Assembly (NCBI GenBank): GCA_007922305.1 | Contig: ML677326.1 | Location: 53,810,785 to 53,874,784, forward strand | Reading direction: 5' to 3' | From: Dermatemys mawii | Taxonomy: Eukaryota > Chordata > Testudines > Dermatemydidae | Length of the DNA stretch: 64,000 nt | In this document: in pieces, positions 1-12,309 of the stretch | Layout of the letters: every line of letters begins with the position of its first letter | How positions within the stretch are numbered: the first letter of the stretch is position 1 | Made by a program: the position numbers and the translations under genes | Notes under the pieces: model-generated | Databases searched by the model: none | Seen by the model: only the letters and a program-made list of their open reading frames with translations | What the model was told of the DNA's origin: nothing

Positions 1-900
1 AAACACTTTTATCTGTGGAAATTCAAAAAGACTCTATAATTACAAAACAATACCTTAAAATAAGGGTAATACCTCTTACCTACTCAGCGGATAAAGTGAG
101 GATTTTACAGGTTTTCTTTATACAAGTACAAATTATGATGGCAATAATTTTTTGCACTTCTATAATGCCTCCCGTCCAAGAATTTCAGAATTATCCTCAA
201 TCAATAACATGAGAAACAATTTTAGCAGCAACTGTGAGTGAATGGGCCCAGGGGCAGGTGTAGTACTAAGAAAAAGAATATAAGTTAATATTTGAGAAAC
301 AGATGGGAAGACAAAAGTTCTTAAGTAGCAGTTTACAGAAAGTCCCCAAAGAGGGTTTTGAAAGGGAGCCAAGAGCTAATGCAGAGTTATAAGAGGAATC
401 AGGAAGTTGTTTAACTAAATGCTTAGTAAGCTGAACTTGTGTGTTTCTCTTTAAGTTTCACCCTTTTATTAATCATTATTAGATCAGATTTATGGGGAAT
501 ATTTTGAAATATCCATGTGAGAGGTACATGCATGCATGCAGAAAGCAACCTAAAACAATGTCAGAACTGTTTGTACCTAAATATCTTCCTATGAACCAAC
601 ATCAAAACAAATAGTTTGAGAAAGTTTTGCAATGAATAGAAAAAAGTGTCCCTGCATCCTTGATTTGCTTCTCCCACCCCAAACTCCCTGACTTTTCATA
701 GATCTAACTGCCCCATTATTTCTTACATTTTTTGCCCAGGGTCATTAACAAAGCAATAATTTCCTAGTTTCTCATGCATGATGCTGTTTGGGACAGAGGA
801 TGTTCTATATGCTGGTGCAACTTTGCTCCATCTCCCCTTTTTTTTTTTCTGAAATGACTCTCCTGCTGGTAGCATTTCACACCCAGAACTTATCTATACG
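1..900. other. No gene recognised; AT-rich unique-looking DNA
   Basis: No coding pattern, RNA gene or clear transposon end is visible. Short open frames are of chance length with no recognisable motif. The only low-complexity spots are a short CATG/GCAT run near 529-540 and a T-run near 838-848. Confidence 0.5.
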
Positions 901-1126
901 ACCACTTAGTTCACGGCAAGCTGGTGTGTAAATCTAACCTGCCATGCACTAAGTGTCCATGTGGGCCCTGCTGCTGAGCATCGAGAGTTCCTGATGTAGG
1001 GATGACATATTAAAGTATTAAAAATGATTCCCCAAGTGGAAGTGACTCCCCATAATTTGTTCCCCACAACTGAAAGTCTACATAGTATAAGTTTGTTAAG
1101 TAGAAGTAGCTTGATAAGTGTGTAGA

Positions 1127-1147
1127 TTTATTATTATTATTATTATT
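1127..1147. repeat. (ATT)n microsatellite
   Basis: About seven ATT units in a row; a shorter ATT run follows near 1173. Confidence 0.9.
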
Positions 1148-2032
1148 TGTTAAGACTGTTAAATGTTTAGATTATTATTATTGCCCCTTTAAAATATAAT
1201 TTGTTAATATTAGGTCATGTAACTTGAAATTGTACTATGTAGCCAGAAACAGCTCCCCTCTCTCTGTCCCAGGGCATGCTCAAACTTTTGCAAGTAGCTA
1301 CTTGAAATTGACATTGCAGCGATACATTGTCAAGCCACTAACTCTGCTCTGGGAGCCAAGTCCGGTAATTGATTAAGGGCATTGTTACACAATTGACGCC
1401 AGTTCTCTTCAAAGCATTGTGAACCAATTAACCCTAATCGCAAAGTGAAACATTGTAACTTTAACAGTAACTAACTCAGCACTCAGAGAGAGAGTGTTTT
1501 GAGAAATGCCACCCAGAAACTTTTATAACTTTTTGTAACTACAACTCTTGTATGTGCAAAATTATTATTATACAAAATACTGTATGTGAAACATTAATTA
1601 GGGAATGTATGTAAGAAAGAAAGTGCTTGGACAATGAATGAATGATTTGAGAGGTTCCAGCCTGAGAATGCAGCATCAAAGGGATGAAGAAGGTGTCAGG
1701 TGCCAGTGCAACCAAAAGGTGTCAAGTGGAGAAAAACTGGAGACTGGAGGTCCACCCTGTGAGATCACTGACGAGCACCTGGCAGCCACCCTGAAGACAT
1801 CAGTATGACGCAGCAATTCCCATAGACTGGCATAGGAAGAAATTCCTATAAAGACTGAACCAAAAGACTATGGAGTCAGAGTCCAAGGTTCAGCTGCCAG
1901 CCTACCAGGAGCTTCAGATGTGCATCTGATCAGGACTTCGCTCCCCACTACCATCACCTGTGTATAGAATACCTGGCCAGTATTCTGTCACAAGCAACTT
2001 CCAGGCTGGTAACTATAACAATTACCCAGAAC

Positions 2033-2110
2033 CTGAATGAATGGATGAATGATTGAATGAATGTTTATATATATAGATAGATAGATAGATATAGATATAT
2101 GTGTGTGTAT
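2033..2110. repeat. Compound microsatellite (GAAT)n, (AT)n, (ATAG)n, (GT)n
   Basis: Adjacent short runs of GAAT-type, AT, ATAG and GT units lie just upstream of the AATAAA of the LTR-like insert. Confidence 0.8.
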
Positions 2111-2514
2111 AGGGGTTAAGTAGTGATAGGAATAAGTAGTTAAACAACGTTGTTTGCGTCTATCTTTTGTTTATTATTATCTTTACAATAAATGTGGCTT
2201 TTTGTCATATCCCCCTCATAAGATCCTGCTTGCTTTTATTGGTATAACACTGAGTTCACTTTAATCTATTGTCTTTTCAAACCAGGTTTAACAAAGCATT
2301 TTAGGAAACTTGTAGCAGGATTCACATGGACACTTAGTGTGTGGCAGGCTACCGCAAGGTAGATTTACTGTCCCTTTGCCACAAATTATTTGTGAATACA
2401 AGTCCTCACACTGCACAGTTGTAAATAACAAGGCAGTGGAGAATCAGGTGCAAATATGTAAATAAAACTATTCAGTGCATGGCAGTGGAAAATCAGGCCT
2501 GTTGTGTTCAATAT

Positions 2515-2850
2515 ACAGCTGATCAGAAAATGGTTTCCTCTACTTCACCCTCTGAACCCAACAGAAAATTTAAATTTTCAGTGGAAAATTGAAGGTTTAA
2601 ATAGTTTGGCCAAAATTCAAAATATTTTGATTCTGAAATTCTGCCATAGAAATACTTCCAACTAGTTTGGATGCCCATTCTCCTCGGATGGCTAGACTCC
2701 ATGGTCTGACTATGCTTCCCATGACACACTACAGTGTCCCCTCTTGGTGAAAGAAGGCAGTGCATTGTGGTGGTTGCATGGCAACAAAAAAAAATCTAAA
2801 TCCTATTTTCCATCAAAAATTGTTTTGGTGAAAATTTTCCACCTAGCGCT
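2515..2850. repeat. Imperfect palindromic interspersed repeat, unclassified DNA-transposon-like
   Basis: The left part contains TTTTCAGTGGAAAATT and the right part contains GGTGAAAATTTTCCACC, which read as inverted copies. Inside, two ATG/CAT-rich blocks around 2705-2730 and 2755-2785 are also inverted relative to each other. I recall similar 'gtgcattgtgg' repeats from reptile genomes but cannot name the family. No transposase is visible. The right edge could lie as far as 2990. Confidence 0.4.
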
Positions 2851-3198
2851 AGTTTGTTGTTTAGAATTAAACAAAACAAAAACAAACTTCGTTCCAGTGA
2901 ATGAAGTAGTCGTATCTTTGTGGCCTTCAAAATGCATTTTGGACCAAACTTCTCTACCTTTTCCTTTTTGCTAATACACTGAACAATTCTGCAGCCCTAG
3001 CACAGGTAAAACAAACAACTTAATATGCAGTACCTAGCTATCACTGAGACACAAACTCCATTCATTTTCACTCAGTTCTTGTCTCTCTCTATTGCTCGCT
3101 AGTCTCTCAGATCACTGCCAGTGGTTGTTAGAAGTTAAGCAGAAAGATACAGAATTGCACTGTCCTCTCACCCATAAAGAGATCAGAGTCACGATACC

Positions 3199-3489
3199 AT
3201 GGGCTTGACTACACTTGAAACTTCAAAGTGCTGTCGTAGGAACACTCCCGCAACAGCACTTTGAAGTGCAAGTGTGGTCATGCCTGAGCGCTGGGAGAGA
3301 GCTCTCCTAGCACTCCTGGTAATCCACCTCCACGAGGGAATTAGCGCCATACACGGCTCCCAGCGCTCAAAGCCTGTCCACACAAGTACTTTAAAGTGCT
3401 CAACTTGCTGTGGTTGGGGGGAGCGGTGTTTTTCAGCCCCTGAGCCAGCAAGTTAGAGCGCTATAAAATGTCAGTGTAGCCATGCCCTG
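3199..3489. mobile_element. MITE with GGGCTTG(A)CTACACT / AGTGTAGCCATGCCC ends
   Basis: A 291-bp element with TIRs: GGGCTTGACTACACTTG on the left and the near inverted copy AGTGTAGCCATGCCCTG on the right. The interior has a second inverted pair built around CAAAGTGCT / AGCACTTTG. GC content is higher than the flanks and CpGs survive, which suggests a fairly young insertion. It has no coding capacity. A hAT-type origin is likely from the ends, but I did not find a clean 8-bp TSD. Confidence 0.75.
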
Positions 3490-5246
3490 CGTTGAGCAAG
3501 TTTGCATTGCTGCTGCCTATCCTGTTCTGTAGAAAGAGAACTTCAGATTCCAAATCTGTGTATCTAGCACTTATGTAAAGCAATACAAATTAAAGACTTC
3601 AACCATCAGCGCCTCTAACTAATTTTGAGTTATTTTGAGGTGATGACTGTGTCTTTACTCCTCCCTCAATCATTCTGCACATCATACCCCACTATTTCTC
3701 TTGATACCAACTTGACATGAAAGTGCTACACAACTGCCCTCATTTTGGCTGACTGAGACCAGACAGGATGTGCCTTGTAACTTCTTAGCTAAGCATAAGG
3801 TTCACTGCTAAGCAACATTAGCCATGCCTACCACAGCAAAACCCACAAAATTATTGTAATAGTCTCACTGGTGCTAATTCCCTGAGCAAGAAATCAAAAC
3901 AAGGACTTTAGTATGACAGTTCCGAGTACTTCCCCTTAGCCCCTTTAATATTATATTTCAGTGTTAAATTTGGAAACCTTAGGTGAGAAGGAGGAGAGGG
4001 TATATTCACCTCATGTTTGCAGCTGTTTCTTTTTACAATGTTTAATTGTTTCTCTCCTCTACTTTGTTTCAATTATTTTTGTATTCATTAAGCTTTTAAT
4101 TTAAGTATGTGATTGCAATAAATAATCATGCAGGTTAAAGCATGGTCATATCTACTGTGACTTATTTGTACAATCAAGTAATATCTGCCTGCAAAGAATT
4201 GTCTCTCCAAACAGGGGGAAAATAATTCCTGTATCCTGTACAATTTTTTTTTTTTACTTGGCTTCTGAGGATCACATATTGACACACCTACTTATGCTGC
4301 TTAGTACCTCACTCATGGGGACTCTATCTTGTAACTTAGATGAGACAAGAGGGTGTGCTGCAGAGGAATGAAGGCATAATCATTTTTTGCACTTCTGTAA
4401 TGAACCTGAAATCATCACTGGAGCACGCTAAGGCATGTGTATTTTGTATTATTGTAACGTATCCAGGTATCAACAGAAAAATATAGAAGAGACCTGAAAG
4501 TGGAGCAGAAATATATTACTGCCAGAAATTAATGTTCATAAATAAACCTGCCTGTTTTCAGCCCACTACACTGTTAATGTAGCAGGTCTAATTGCATCCC
4601 ACACATCTCTGTAGTCAAGCAATTTGAAAGAGATTTTGGTTCTTTCCTGATGTTACTGCAGTTTCGCAATATATACTGACAAACATTAAAAAGAGACAAT
4701 GAAAGACAAACTCTATGAGCAACAGTAAATGCCTGTTGGGTTTTCACTATGCTGCTTTCCTTAATTACACTGTATTTGAAGCACCACCTGTCTTAACAAA
4801 TCTGCATGAATGCAAGTTTAAAGATAACTTGAATGCCCCTTGTATATTCCTTAGAACACAAGTTACATCCATGTTACATCAGGTCAGAAGTTAAATCTAA
4901 TCTTAACTCACTGACACAAGAGGTTTATCTCAAGTACTGGGACACAAAATTCTATAAACAACAGGAAATGAAATATAAAGCAACTCACCACTGGAGGAAG
5001 TACAAGTTGCTAGAATACCAAGTCCAAAGCATGAAATATGACAGACATGAAAATGCACACTGCTTGCAAATAAAGTGTTTAAATTATATTCGTAATTTAG
5101 TCTTAATGGAAAACTAATTGACTACTAAAACAGTTATCATTAGGGATGGCTTTGCCTGATTTCAAATGTATAACAACATTCTTAAGCTTGCAGTTAGGTG
5201 CACAACTTGAACTCTCAGTTCTGGAAACATACGAGCCCTAAACACA
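3490..5246. other. No gene recognised; AT-rich unique-looking DNA
   Basis: No repeat family, conserved coding motif or RNA gene was recognised. The open frame at 4833-5117 has lysine/tyrosine-rich, AT-driven composition and no domain. Confidence 0.5.
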
Positions 5247-5438
5247 ATAAATCAATCCCCCAAAGCATTCCTGTTGACTCCGGAACTCCAGCTCGCCAAG
5301 AGGAGTAAGCGGAGTCGAGAGGGGAGCCACCTCAGTTGACCTGCCGCCGTGAGGATGGCCAGGTAAGTTGAATAGCGTAGCTGAAGTTGCGTACCTTAGT
5401 TCGAACTGCCCCTCTCCCCGCTTGCGTAGCCCAGGCCC
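5247..5438. mobile_element. MITE, 5'-truncated copy of the family also at 14437 and 32203
   Basis: Shares the ordered blocks ATAAATCAATCCCC, TTGACTCCGGAACTCCA, GGAGTCGA..GGGGAGC, GCTGAAGTTGCG and the terminal GTAGCCCAGGCC with the copies near 14.4 and 32.2 kb. The left arm is missing, and the central region that is long in the 14.4-kb copy is shortened here. Non-coding; probably a non-autonomous TIR transposon with GTAGTGTAGACCAGGCC-type ends. Confidence 0.7.
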
Positions 5439-5861
5439 AAGATGGAGACATAGACAGAGTCCCCAGATTGTCACAATAATGAAAAATAAAAATAATAATA
5501 ATAGTACTTTGTAACTGACACTTTTTAACCATATATTTCAAAGTGCTTCAGCAACAATGATTCCAGAAGAGACAAATTCAACTTCTTTGAGTGCCTGATC
5601 TTGCATTCCTTGGGCACCATTAACTCCAATTGTCTTAAACAGGAGTTTTGGGTGTACAAAGAATACAGAGCAGACTGTCAGTATGTAAGTTCCAAGAAAT
5701 GACCTTCGCTGTTGATTATTATTAAATAAATAATGAAACAATCATGAAAAATGAACATTATGTTCTTGGAATAGATTATCCAACTCATGAGTTTGAGACT
5801 ATGAAGTAACTCATGACTCACTTACTCTAAATAAACCATGAAAAATATTTTTCACCTGATT

Positions 5862-5896
5862 TCACTCTCTCTCACATGCACACGCACACACACAAA
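5862..5896. repeat. CT/CA-rich microsatellite
   Basis: A CTCTCT run passes into CACACGCACACACACA. Confidence 0.75.
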
Positions 5897-7944
5897 TCAA
5901 GAGGAAGACCATCATAAAATTCCTCTGCTAACTAGATGTCCTGGTAAAAAGATTATTTTCAATACAAATAATATTTGTGCTTACTAATATGCTTAACACT
6001 TGGAAATAAAAAAGCAAGGTATGTGATTTTCTTAAGTGTCCCAAAGTGGCATCAGCATGTCATGAGAACTGATAGTTGTCCATCTTCTACTTCACAACTC
6101 CGTGCAAACCTAAAATATTGATATTATTTTACTGCTTTGTGGGAAAAGAGTACATGTTTCAAGCTGTGCAAATTATCTTCATTTTATTTAACAGAGAGTA
6201 TTGATTCAGCTTTCTACTGATATTTTAAATAGGAATTAATCTTTTAACACCAAGGGTACCTTATATAGCGTGTTTGCTGATGAAGAACCTAATGAAAAAT
6301 ACAGCGCAATTTAATTCATGGCTTTACAGAGTGATTAGGGGGACTTTTCCTGCTTTATTAGCTATGTAGGGGTTTGGATGTTCTAGATGGGTATTATAAT
6401 TCTGTTCACTTCTGACATTCAGGAGTACAGTAGTTAAAGTACACTGCAAAATAGTATAGCATCTATGCACAATGAGAACCATGACTCCTAAAATAAATCT
6501 CTTTCTTTATGAACACTGAGTAAAGAGCTTTCTGGAGCTCAGGGTGGTTATATTGCCAACACAGAGATTAATTTATTTCACAGCATTTTACTATTCTTTG
6601 TAATATATCAAAACCTATTGTGTGCATGCTCTAGGAGGCCCTAAACAGTTAGCACAAGAAAGCCAGTTTTACCCCCAGCAATATAGCTGAAATTTCATTT
6701 TAGCAAATACTCTTTGTAAGGTACCATTTTACATGGTTACATGGAACATTTTATCCTGGGATTTGTGTCCTAAGTTCTTTTTGCTACAAAGATGAAATAA
6801 AAGAATAATTCCATTCTAACAAAGGACCAAATAAATAGTTAAGTTCTCATTTATTTTTGGACTCTTTTTGTACTCAGACAGAGCTCCCACTGATTTCAGT
6901 AGGAAGTAGATGGAGTAAGGACTGAGTTTAAAAAAAAAAGTCATGTCATCTTGATTACATTACATTAAAAGATTTTAAGATTGTTGTGATGGGGTAAACT
7001 CTCATCACCTTCTAGAGAAGGGAAAGAACCCCAATTAGAGTCATGTTCTATACCTGTCGGGTAACTGAACGAGTGCCTTCTGTTAGAGGGAGTAGAGCTG
7101 GGTAAGGATTTATTAGTGACCTGTGCCTTATCAGCAGACTGAGGAAGCAAGAGTGCAGAGGAGGCAGGACTGTTCTACAGAAAAACCACCCATAGGAAGC
7201 GGGTCAGTCTCCTGCTGGAGGACCATGAATTAGGGCCTATAGAGAGTGGAAAGATCTCTATGGGAAGCTGTTAGAGTCCCTGGGGAAGGGAGGCAGTGAG
7301 AGAAAACCTACTAAGATGAGAAGCAATAGAGGACAAACTCTTCCAGAGCAGGCTTGTCTCCTGGAGGAGTGACCTAGCAGTAGGGCTAATAAGAGCACTT
7401 CATTGGATCTGAACAGGGGTAGAAGAATTATCATCTGGACGTCTAGTCAGACCTTTTTGTTACCACAGAAGGGGGCAGAATTTTAAGTGTCTTGCCAGAG
7501 GGCTAAGTCACAGAACACTAAGGCAAAATCAGCACAGTGGAGAGGATGCCACCAAAAATGGTGCTAGAAGCACCAATCAGTGCAATGCAAACTCAGTTCT
7601 ACAACTGGGAGTAGAGACTGTTACAGCTGCATAATCACTTTTCAGAGCACTAAGTAAGTGTCATTGTATACTTTTTGCATCATTGATATTTATGTACCAT
7701 TTTGTTACCAGCCCAATCCACTACATACCATCATATGGTATTTCATATGGTATCTAAAGTTGTTATTGTTACATTTTGTTATGTGATAACGTAATTTTGA
7801 ACTATAAAAAATCATTGATTCAGAACAGGGACAATGTTGCATGTTCAACATGTTCACATTTCCTAACTAAATGAGTTCCTTGTTATGGCATATCCTTACT
7901 GTGCTAATACGATATATTTTTGTCTTCAAGCCAGACTAATAAGT
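5897..7944. other. No gene recognised; old palindromic-repeat fragment near 6.9 kb
   Basis: Mostly AT-rich unique-looking sequence. At about 6880-6925, GAGCTCCCACTGATTTCAGTAGG matches the core of an old amniote palindromic repeat built around 'CCCATTGACTTCAATGGG'. Near 7727-7752 an 11-bp direct duplication containing CATATGGTAT is seen. No exon or RNA gene was recognised. Confidence 0.45.
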
Positions 7945-8640
7945 GGTTGTGTCACTGCCAGTCCTGAAACCCTGGTGTCTTAAGTGCTCTGCTGCTGTGG
8001 CTCACAGCCTGGACACAGACAACCAGCAGACAAACCACATGTTCAATGTCTGTGTGAGCAGCTCTGTCTTAGCTTTCTGATTCCAACAGCCTTCTTGTTA
8101 TGCCCCAGCATTGGTGACTACCAGCTAAGTGATTCCAACACACTCACCGCCCTGAATTTTCTCAAAACCATGTGCTCTGCAGTGTCCAGTGTCCAGAATA
8201 ATAAGATTTGTTTGATCCCCTAAAGATTGGAGTTAACAATCAAACTCAAACACAGCACCAGGCTGCTTTAGATTAAAAGTAAAGAGAGAGAGGATTTTAA
8301 GTGAGTTCAAGCACAAATGACAGAGTTAGAAATGGTTACAGGTGAATAAACTTAAAAATGCTTTCTATAAATTAAGACTTAAGATATGCCCTGAGGTGCT
8401 GGGATCTGTCTGCTTTTTCCTCTTGTCCTATGCAAATGGCCTTAGCTGCTCCCTCTATTCCTTCCCATCTCTGAAAACTCCTTTCTGCTTCCAAAGGCTG
8501 ACGTGATGGAAGAAGTGCACCACCTTCTTCCGGTAGCAGCTTTGATTGGCTCTTCTTACTTAAGAGGTGGGGAAGTGATGAAGGCAGCCAATCAGAGGCA
8601 AGTTTTTCAGGGAGGACTGGATCATCTTATCTCACCCCAC
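7945..8640 (-). mobile_element. LTR-retrotransposon-like repeat, probably antisense
   Basis: Unusually GC-balanced block flanked by AT-rich DNA. Reading the minus strand, an AGCCAATCA motif (8601-8590 side) sits in the U3-like part. A second copy near 8555 in opposite orientation forms a GATTGGCT...AGCCAATC inverted pair. The middle shares GGTTACAGGT-AA-AAA with the LTR-like block at 31.4-31.8 kb. Composition and layout recall turtle LTRs inserted in antisense, but TG...CA ends and a TSD were not found, so the class is inferred. Confidence 0.35.
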
Positions 8641-9762
8641 CACTGGTTCCAGCACTAGCTCAGATGAAGTTGGTGATAAAACTGCAAGAGTTGGCAATGT
8701 TTTTCCCCAGATGAATCTGAATGACTGAGGCTGCTCCCTGTGTGATAGTAATGAAGGCTGTTACTTACACAGGTAGTTTTCTTTTTAATATTCATTTTTA
8801 TTATATATAGCTACATTTTCATTTTTGTTGAAAGTTACTGTAGAAATGGACTTCCCTTACCACAATTTTGTGTTTCTTTAATTTATCACCAGAAAATTGG
8901 TGGGTCATTCCTTGATGTGCCATATTACTAACGAAAGCTGTGCAACAATTGTCAAATGTGACAATATGGCACACAAAGGAAAACATTCCTTGTTTATGCC
9001 ACATTTTTTAAAGGATTTATTCTTATGTCTAGAATCAATTCCACATTCATACACATGCTGCCAACTAAAAGGAAGATGCAATTTACAAAATCTGTACTAA
9101 CATAAATCAGTAATTCGCTAACACACTAGTTCTGTTTGTTTAAATTAATATCCAGTACACATGTACTGTAGCTATCTGTCTAATTTGTCAGGCAATTGAT
9201 TCTGAAATCCACCAAGATAGTAAGAAATGAAGAGGTGTAAACATAGAGGGAAATCAAGCTAAAGGTTAAAACAAAGTCTAAATGCTTATGTATATTCACT
9301 GTACCTTTTATCATTCATCTAGAAACCTGAAATATAAAGTCAAAGTAACAATTTGTGCAAAGTGACTACATGTAATTACAAGAATTAACAAGAATAGGAA
9401 TAAGGGATTATGGTGATTCTATCTGATCATTCTTGCTCTGAGTAGCCTTTAACATGTCAGTCAACCAATGTTATCCTCTGGGGAAGGACAAAAATAAAGG
9501 ACTCCCACAAGCAAAATGTCTGGACACATCCTGGTCTCACCAGAAAAATAAGTCTGGACAGTGGAGATTTAACTGTACTGAAAAATCTAAATGGAAGTTT
9601 TCTTTGAAAAATTAATAAACATGGTCTACTGTTATAAAGTTCATCTATGAAGCATAGGAGAATTTAATGTCAGGGTGATATATTTAAATGTACAATCTAT
9701 GTACATCATTGTAGTATCTGAGCATATAGCCGCAATCTATACTTTCACTGCTTTCATGACAG
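8641..9762. other. No gene recognised; AT-rich DNA
   Basis: No repeat family or coding region was recognised. Open frames on both strands near 8.8-9.1 kb overlap each other and lack motifs. Confidence 0.5.
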
Positions 9763-9877
9763 GTTGCGGAGCAGAGGAAAGAGCCTCTGCCGTGGATCTG
9801 GTGCTACTCCTCTTCCCCCTTGCAGATGGACAGGCAGTGGATGGAGCCTTGAATCTACCCTCAGATATACCAAGCAG
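9763..9877 (+). other. Candidate exon with consensus-like splice sites (weak)
   Basis: A 115-bp GC-richer segment is preceded by a pyrimidine-containing tract ending in CATGACAG and followed by CAG|GTGAGC, a strong donor consensus. It is open in one frame throughout; the predicted residues include GAEERASAVDLVLL and show no domain I recognise. The segment directly precedes a CR1 copy, so it could equally be an unrecognised part of a repeat. A 115-bp length would shift phase between flanking exons. No neighbouring exon was found in this window. Confidence 0.15.
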
Positions 9878-9919
9878 GTGAGCAAAACCTTCTGAGGGTG
9901 AGGAGAGGGGAGGAGTAGT

Positions 9920-10567
9920 GTTAAGTATATGATACTGAGCTGGGAGGGGTTGTAAGTGCTTTGGAGGATTGGATAAAAATTCAAAATGGAAAAATGGTCT
10001 GAAGTAAATAGGATGAAATTCAATAAGGACAAATACAAAGTACTCCTCTTAGGAAGGAACAATCAGTTGCACACATATAAAAGGGATTGCCTAGGAAGGA
10101 CTACTGCTGAAAGGGATCTGGAGGTCATAATGGATCACAAGCTAAATATGAGTCAATAGTGAAATGCTGTTGCTAAAAAAGCAAACATCATTCAGGGATG
10201 TATTAGCAGGAGTATTGTAAGCAAGACACGAGAAATAATTCTTCTGCTCTACTCCGCGCTAATTAGGCTTCAACTGGAGTATTGTGTCCAGTTCTGGATG
10301 CCACATTTCAGGAAAGATGTGGACAAACTGGAGAAAGTCCAGAGAAGAGCAACAAAATTTATTGAAGTTCTAGAAAGGTGTATGACAAAAGATTGAAAAA
10401 AAATGGGTTTGTTTAGTCTGGAGAAGAGAAGACTGATAGGGGACAGGATAACAGTTTTCCTTTAAGTACTTAAAAGGAGAAGGGAGATAATACTTAGCCT
10501 TGCCTTGAGTGCAGGGGACTGGACTAGATGACCTCTTGAGATCCCTTCTAGTTCTATGATTCTATGA
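9920..10567 (+). mobile_element. CR1 LINE, 5'-truncated and internally deleted, tail ATTCTATG
   Basis: Non-LTR retrotransposon remnant. It encodes decayed C-terminal RT sequence: residues such as ERDLEVIMDHKLN are readable near 10105, and the 'LEYCVQFW..PHF' region near 10275-10310. The 3' end is typical of CR1: GGACTGGACTAGATGACCTC, then GTTCTATGATTCTATGA at 10551-10567. Compared with family members I recall, about 300 bp is missing near 10480-10495, where the RT end joins the 3' UTR directly. Many stops and frameshifts; not functional. Confidence 0.9.
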
Positions 10568-12300
10568 AGTAAAAAGGCTGACACAGAATTTGTCCCACCC
10601 CAGTCTGATGAAGCAAGGGAGGGCTTGTGACCAAATTGGGACTGAATCCGAATTTGATCCTTAGCCTGCTCTTGAGGCAGCACAATTATATATAACACCT
10701 TACTCAGAACTTGTGGTAACTCCACAGGCAAGCCCAGAATAAGATGAGATGTCTTCAGTTTTGGATTTCTATCATGTTTCTTCACCATAAATTGTTCTGT
10801 ATTGTCATCATTAGTTTATTCCTTAAATGTACTGAATTTACAAACAGAACATTTTTATCCACATATACACCCAGAGAACAAAAGCACCTTTGCTTTAGTT
10901 TTGGGTACACAGACTACAGGAAACAGTGAAATTCTGTCAATCTAACAAGAAAGTGCAAGTGATGGTATCTAACTTAGAGAGCTCTACATAGAAATGGAGG
11001 ATCAAAAATATGAATTAGTTGCAGGCAAACCAGAAAGGAAAGAAATAAAACAAAATGATCTGAACAAACTGGAGGTTCCTTCCGGTCCTAAGATTCCATG
11101 TAAAGCAATGGAAAGTGATGAACAAGTGCGTAGAGAGAGAGAGAGAAATATTAGCCTATCAGCAACAGAACCAGAAATAGGATTTACAAGCCCATTTCTT
11201 TAAAAAGAAAAAAAATATGTTTGCAAATTACACAGAAGAAGGTGTTGCAGAATAGTCTTGTTGGAATCAAGTTGCTATGGGATTGAATACTCATGAAGGA
11301 AAAAACCTGTGGCACCTCCCACCCCGCCCCAGCTCTGTTTCATCTCTCTTCCAACATTTGCTTACTATTGCTCTTGTGCCAGAATTGATGTCTCTGCAAA
11401 TGAAAGTTATCACACGGCTGAGGTGCATTCTCAGGCAACTTAGCACAAAACCAATTCAAAATGTCATTGTTGATTAAGCAGCAGCATTGGTAACTTTAAG
11501 TATGTGTTTAAAATTCCACAGGTCACTTGATGTTACTAGTATGCACACTTCTAAAAGGTCAGTGCACTTTTTTTAAAAAAACATGCAGTGGAATTTTTAA
11601 GCCCTGATATATGCCCCTCTATGCCCAAGAGGAGGAAACCATACTTTCTGCTGTAAGAAATGGAGCTAGTGATGCAAAAAGACACCAGATTTTGTAGTCT
11701 TCTTAAAAACTGTAGCACTGATCTTTTTTAAAAAACCTGAATTCTGGCAGATAAGCTTTTTCAGGGAAATTCCTGTAAGAAAAATAGAGATGGAGTAAAA
11801 CACACAGGGAGATAAAAAAGATGAAGTAAAAATAGGGCAATGATAGAGATCCTTTATTTCATCGGGGTCACCAGAATTGTAAATTTAAAAAACAAACAAC
11901 TGCTGAATTCTACAACTTCTTATAGGGTAAGACTCTTCCTGACTGACAATAGAAATACATGGATGTGCTTAAGTGCTGTGCTGGACTATGGTAAAAAAAA
12001 TTAACAGACACATTCTTTCTGGATTTGTTGAATACTGAATAGTGACCATCAATAAACAGTTTCAGACTGTACACTCAATTTGCAATTAATACTTTTTATT
12101 AAGTACATCAACCAATCAAGGAATGGAGACAGTATCATTTGGACATCAATATGATTAACTAAGACAGCACAAATTGTATGTTGATTGTAGAATTTTCATT
12201 GCTCAGCACACCAAGCATTATTCACTGATGATATTCACAAATCATTTAAAATAAATCCAAAAATAAATTCAAGGAAAATGCAATGAATGAATAATTTGAT
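10568..12300. other. No gene recognised
   Basis: AT-rich sequence with several A/T homopolymers (for example near 11573 and 11995). No repeat family, exon or RNA gene was recognised. The open frames at 10994-11203 and 11277-11477 carry no motif. Confidence 0.5.
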
Positions 12301-12309
12301 GAACTCTAG

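Larger units (their letters stand above)
991..2251 (+). mobile_element. LTR-like insertion (putative solo LTR) inside the TIR element
   Basis: The insert has promoter and polyadenylation signals in LTR order: a CCAAT-type motif near 1423, TATAAA at 1849, then AATAAA at 2187, with a GT/T-rich stretch downstream. GAGTTC occurs at both proposed edges (985-990 and 2252-2257) and could be a target duplication. However, the edges do not show the expected TG...CA ends, and the left edge may instead belong to the host transposon. No gag or pol coding sequence is present. Boundaries may be off by 100 bases. Alternatively this is simply the interior of the transposon. Confidence 0.4.
902..2374. mobile_element. 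Non-autonomous TIR DNA transposon, split by an insertion
   Basis: The left arm (about 902-1000) and the reverse complement of the right arm (about 2300-2374) share a long imperfect inverted repeat. Both contain TAAATCTA, a TGCCA block, CACTAAGTGTCCATGTG and a following CCTGCT. That pairing marks the two ends of one element. The roughly 1.3 kb between the arms looks unrelated (LTR-like, see next entry), so the transposon appears to have been interrupted. The arms resemble a repeat I associate with turtle genomes. Exact ends and TSD were not resolved. Confidence 0.6.

Noticed and set aside
4833..5117. 94-residue open frame
   Set aside because: AT-rich, lysine/tyrosine-heavy composition with no motif and no splice or promoter context.
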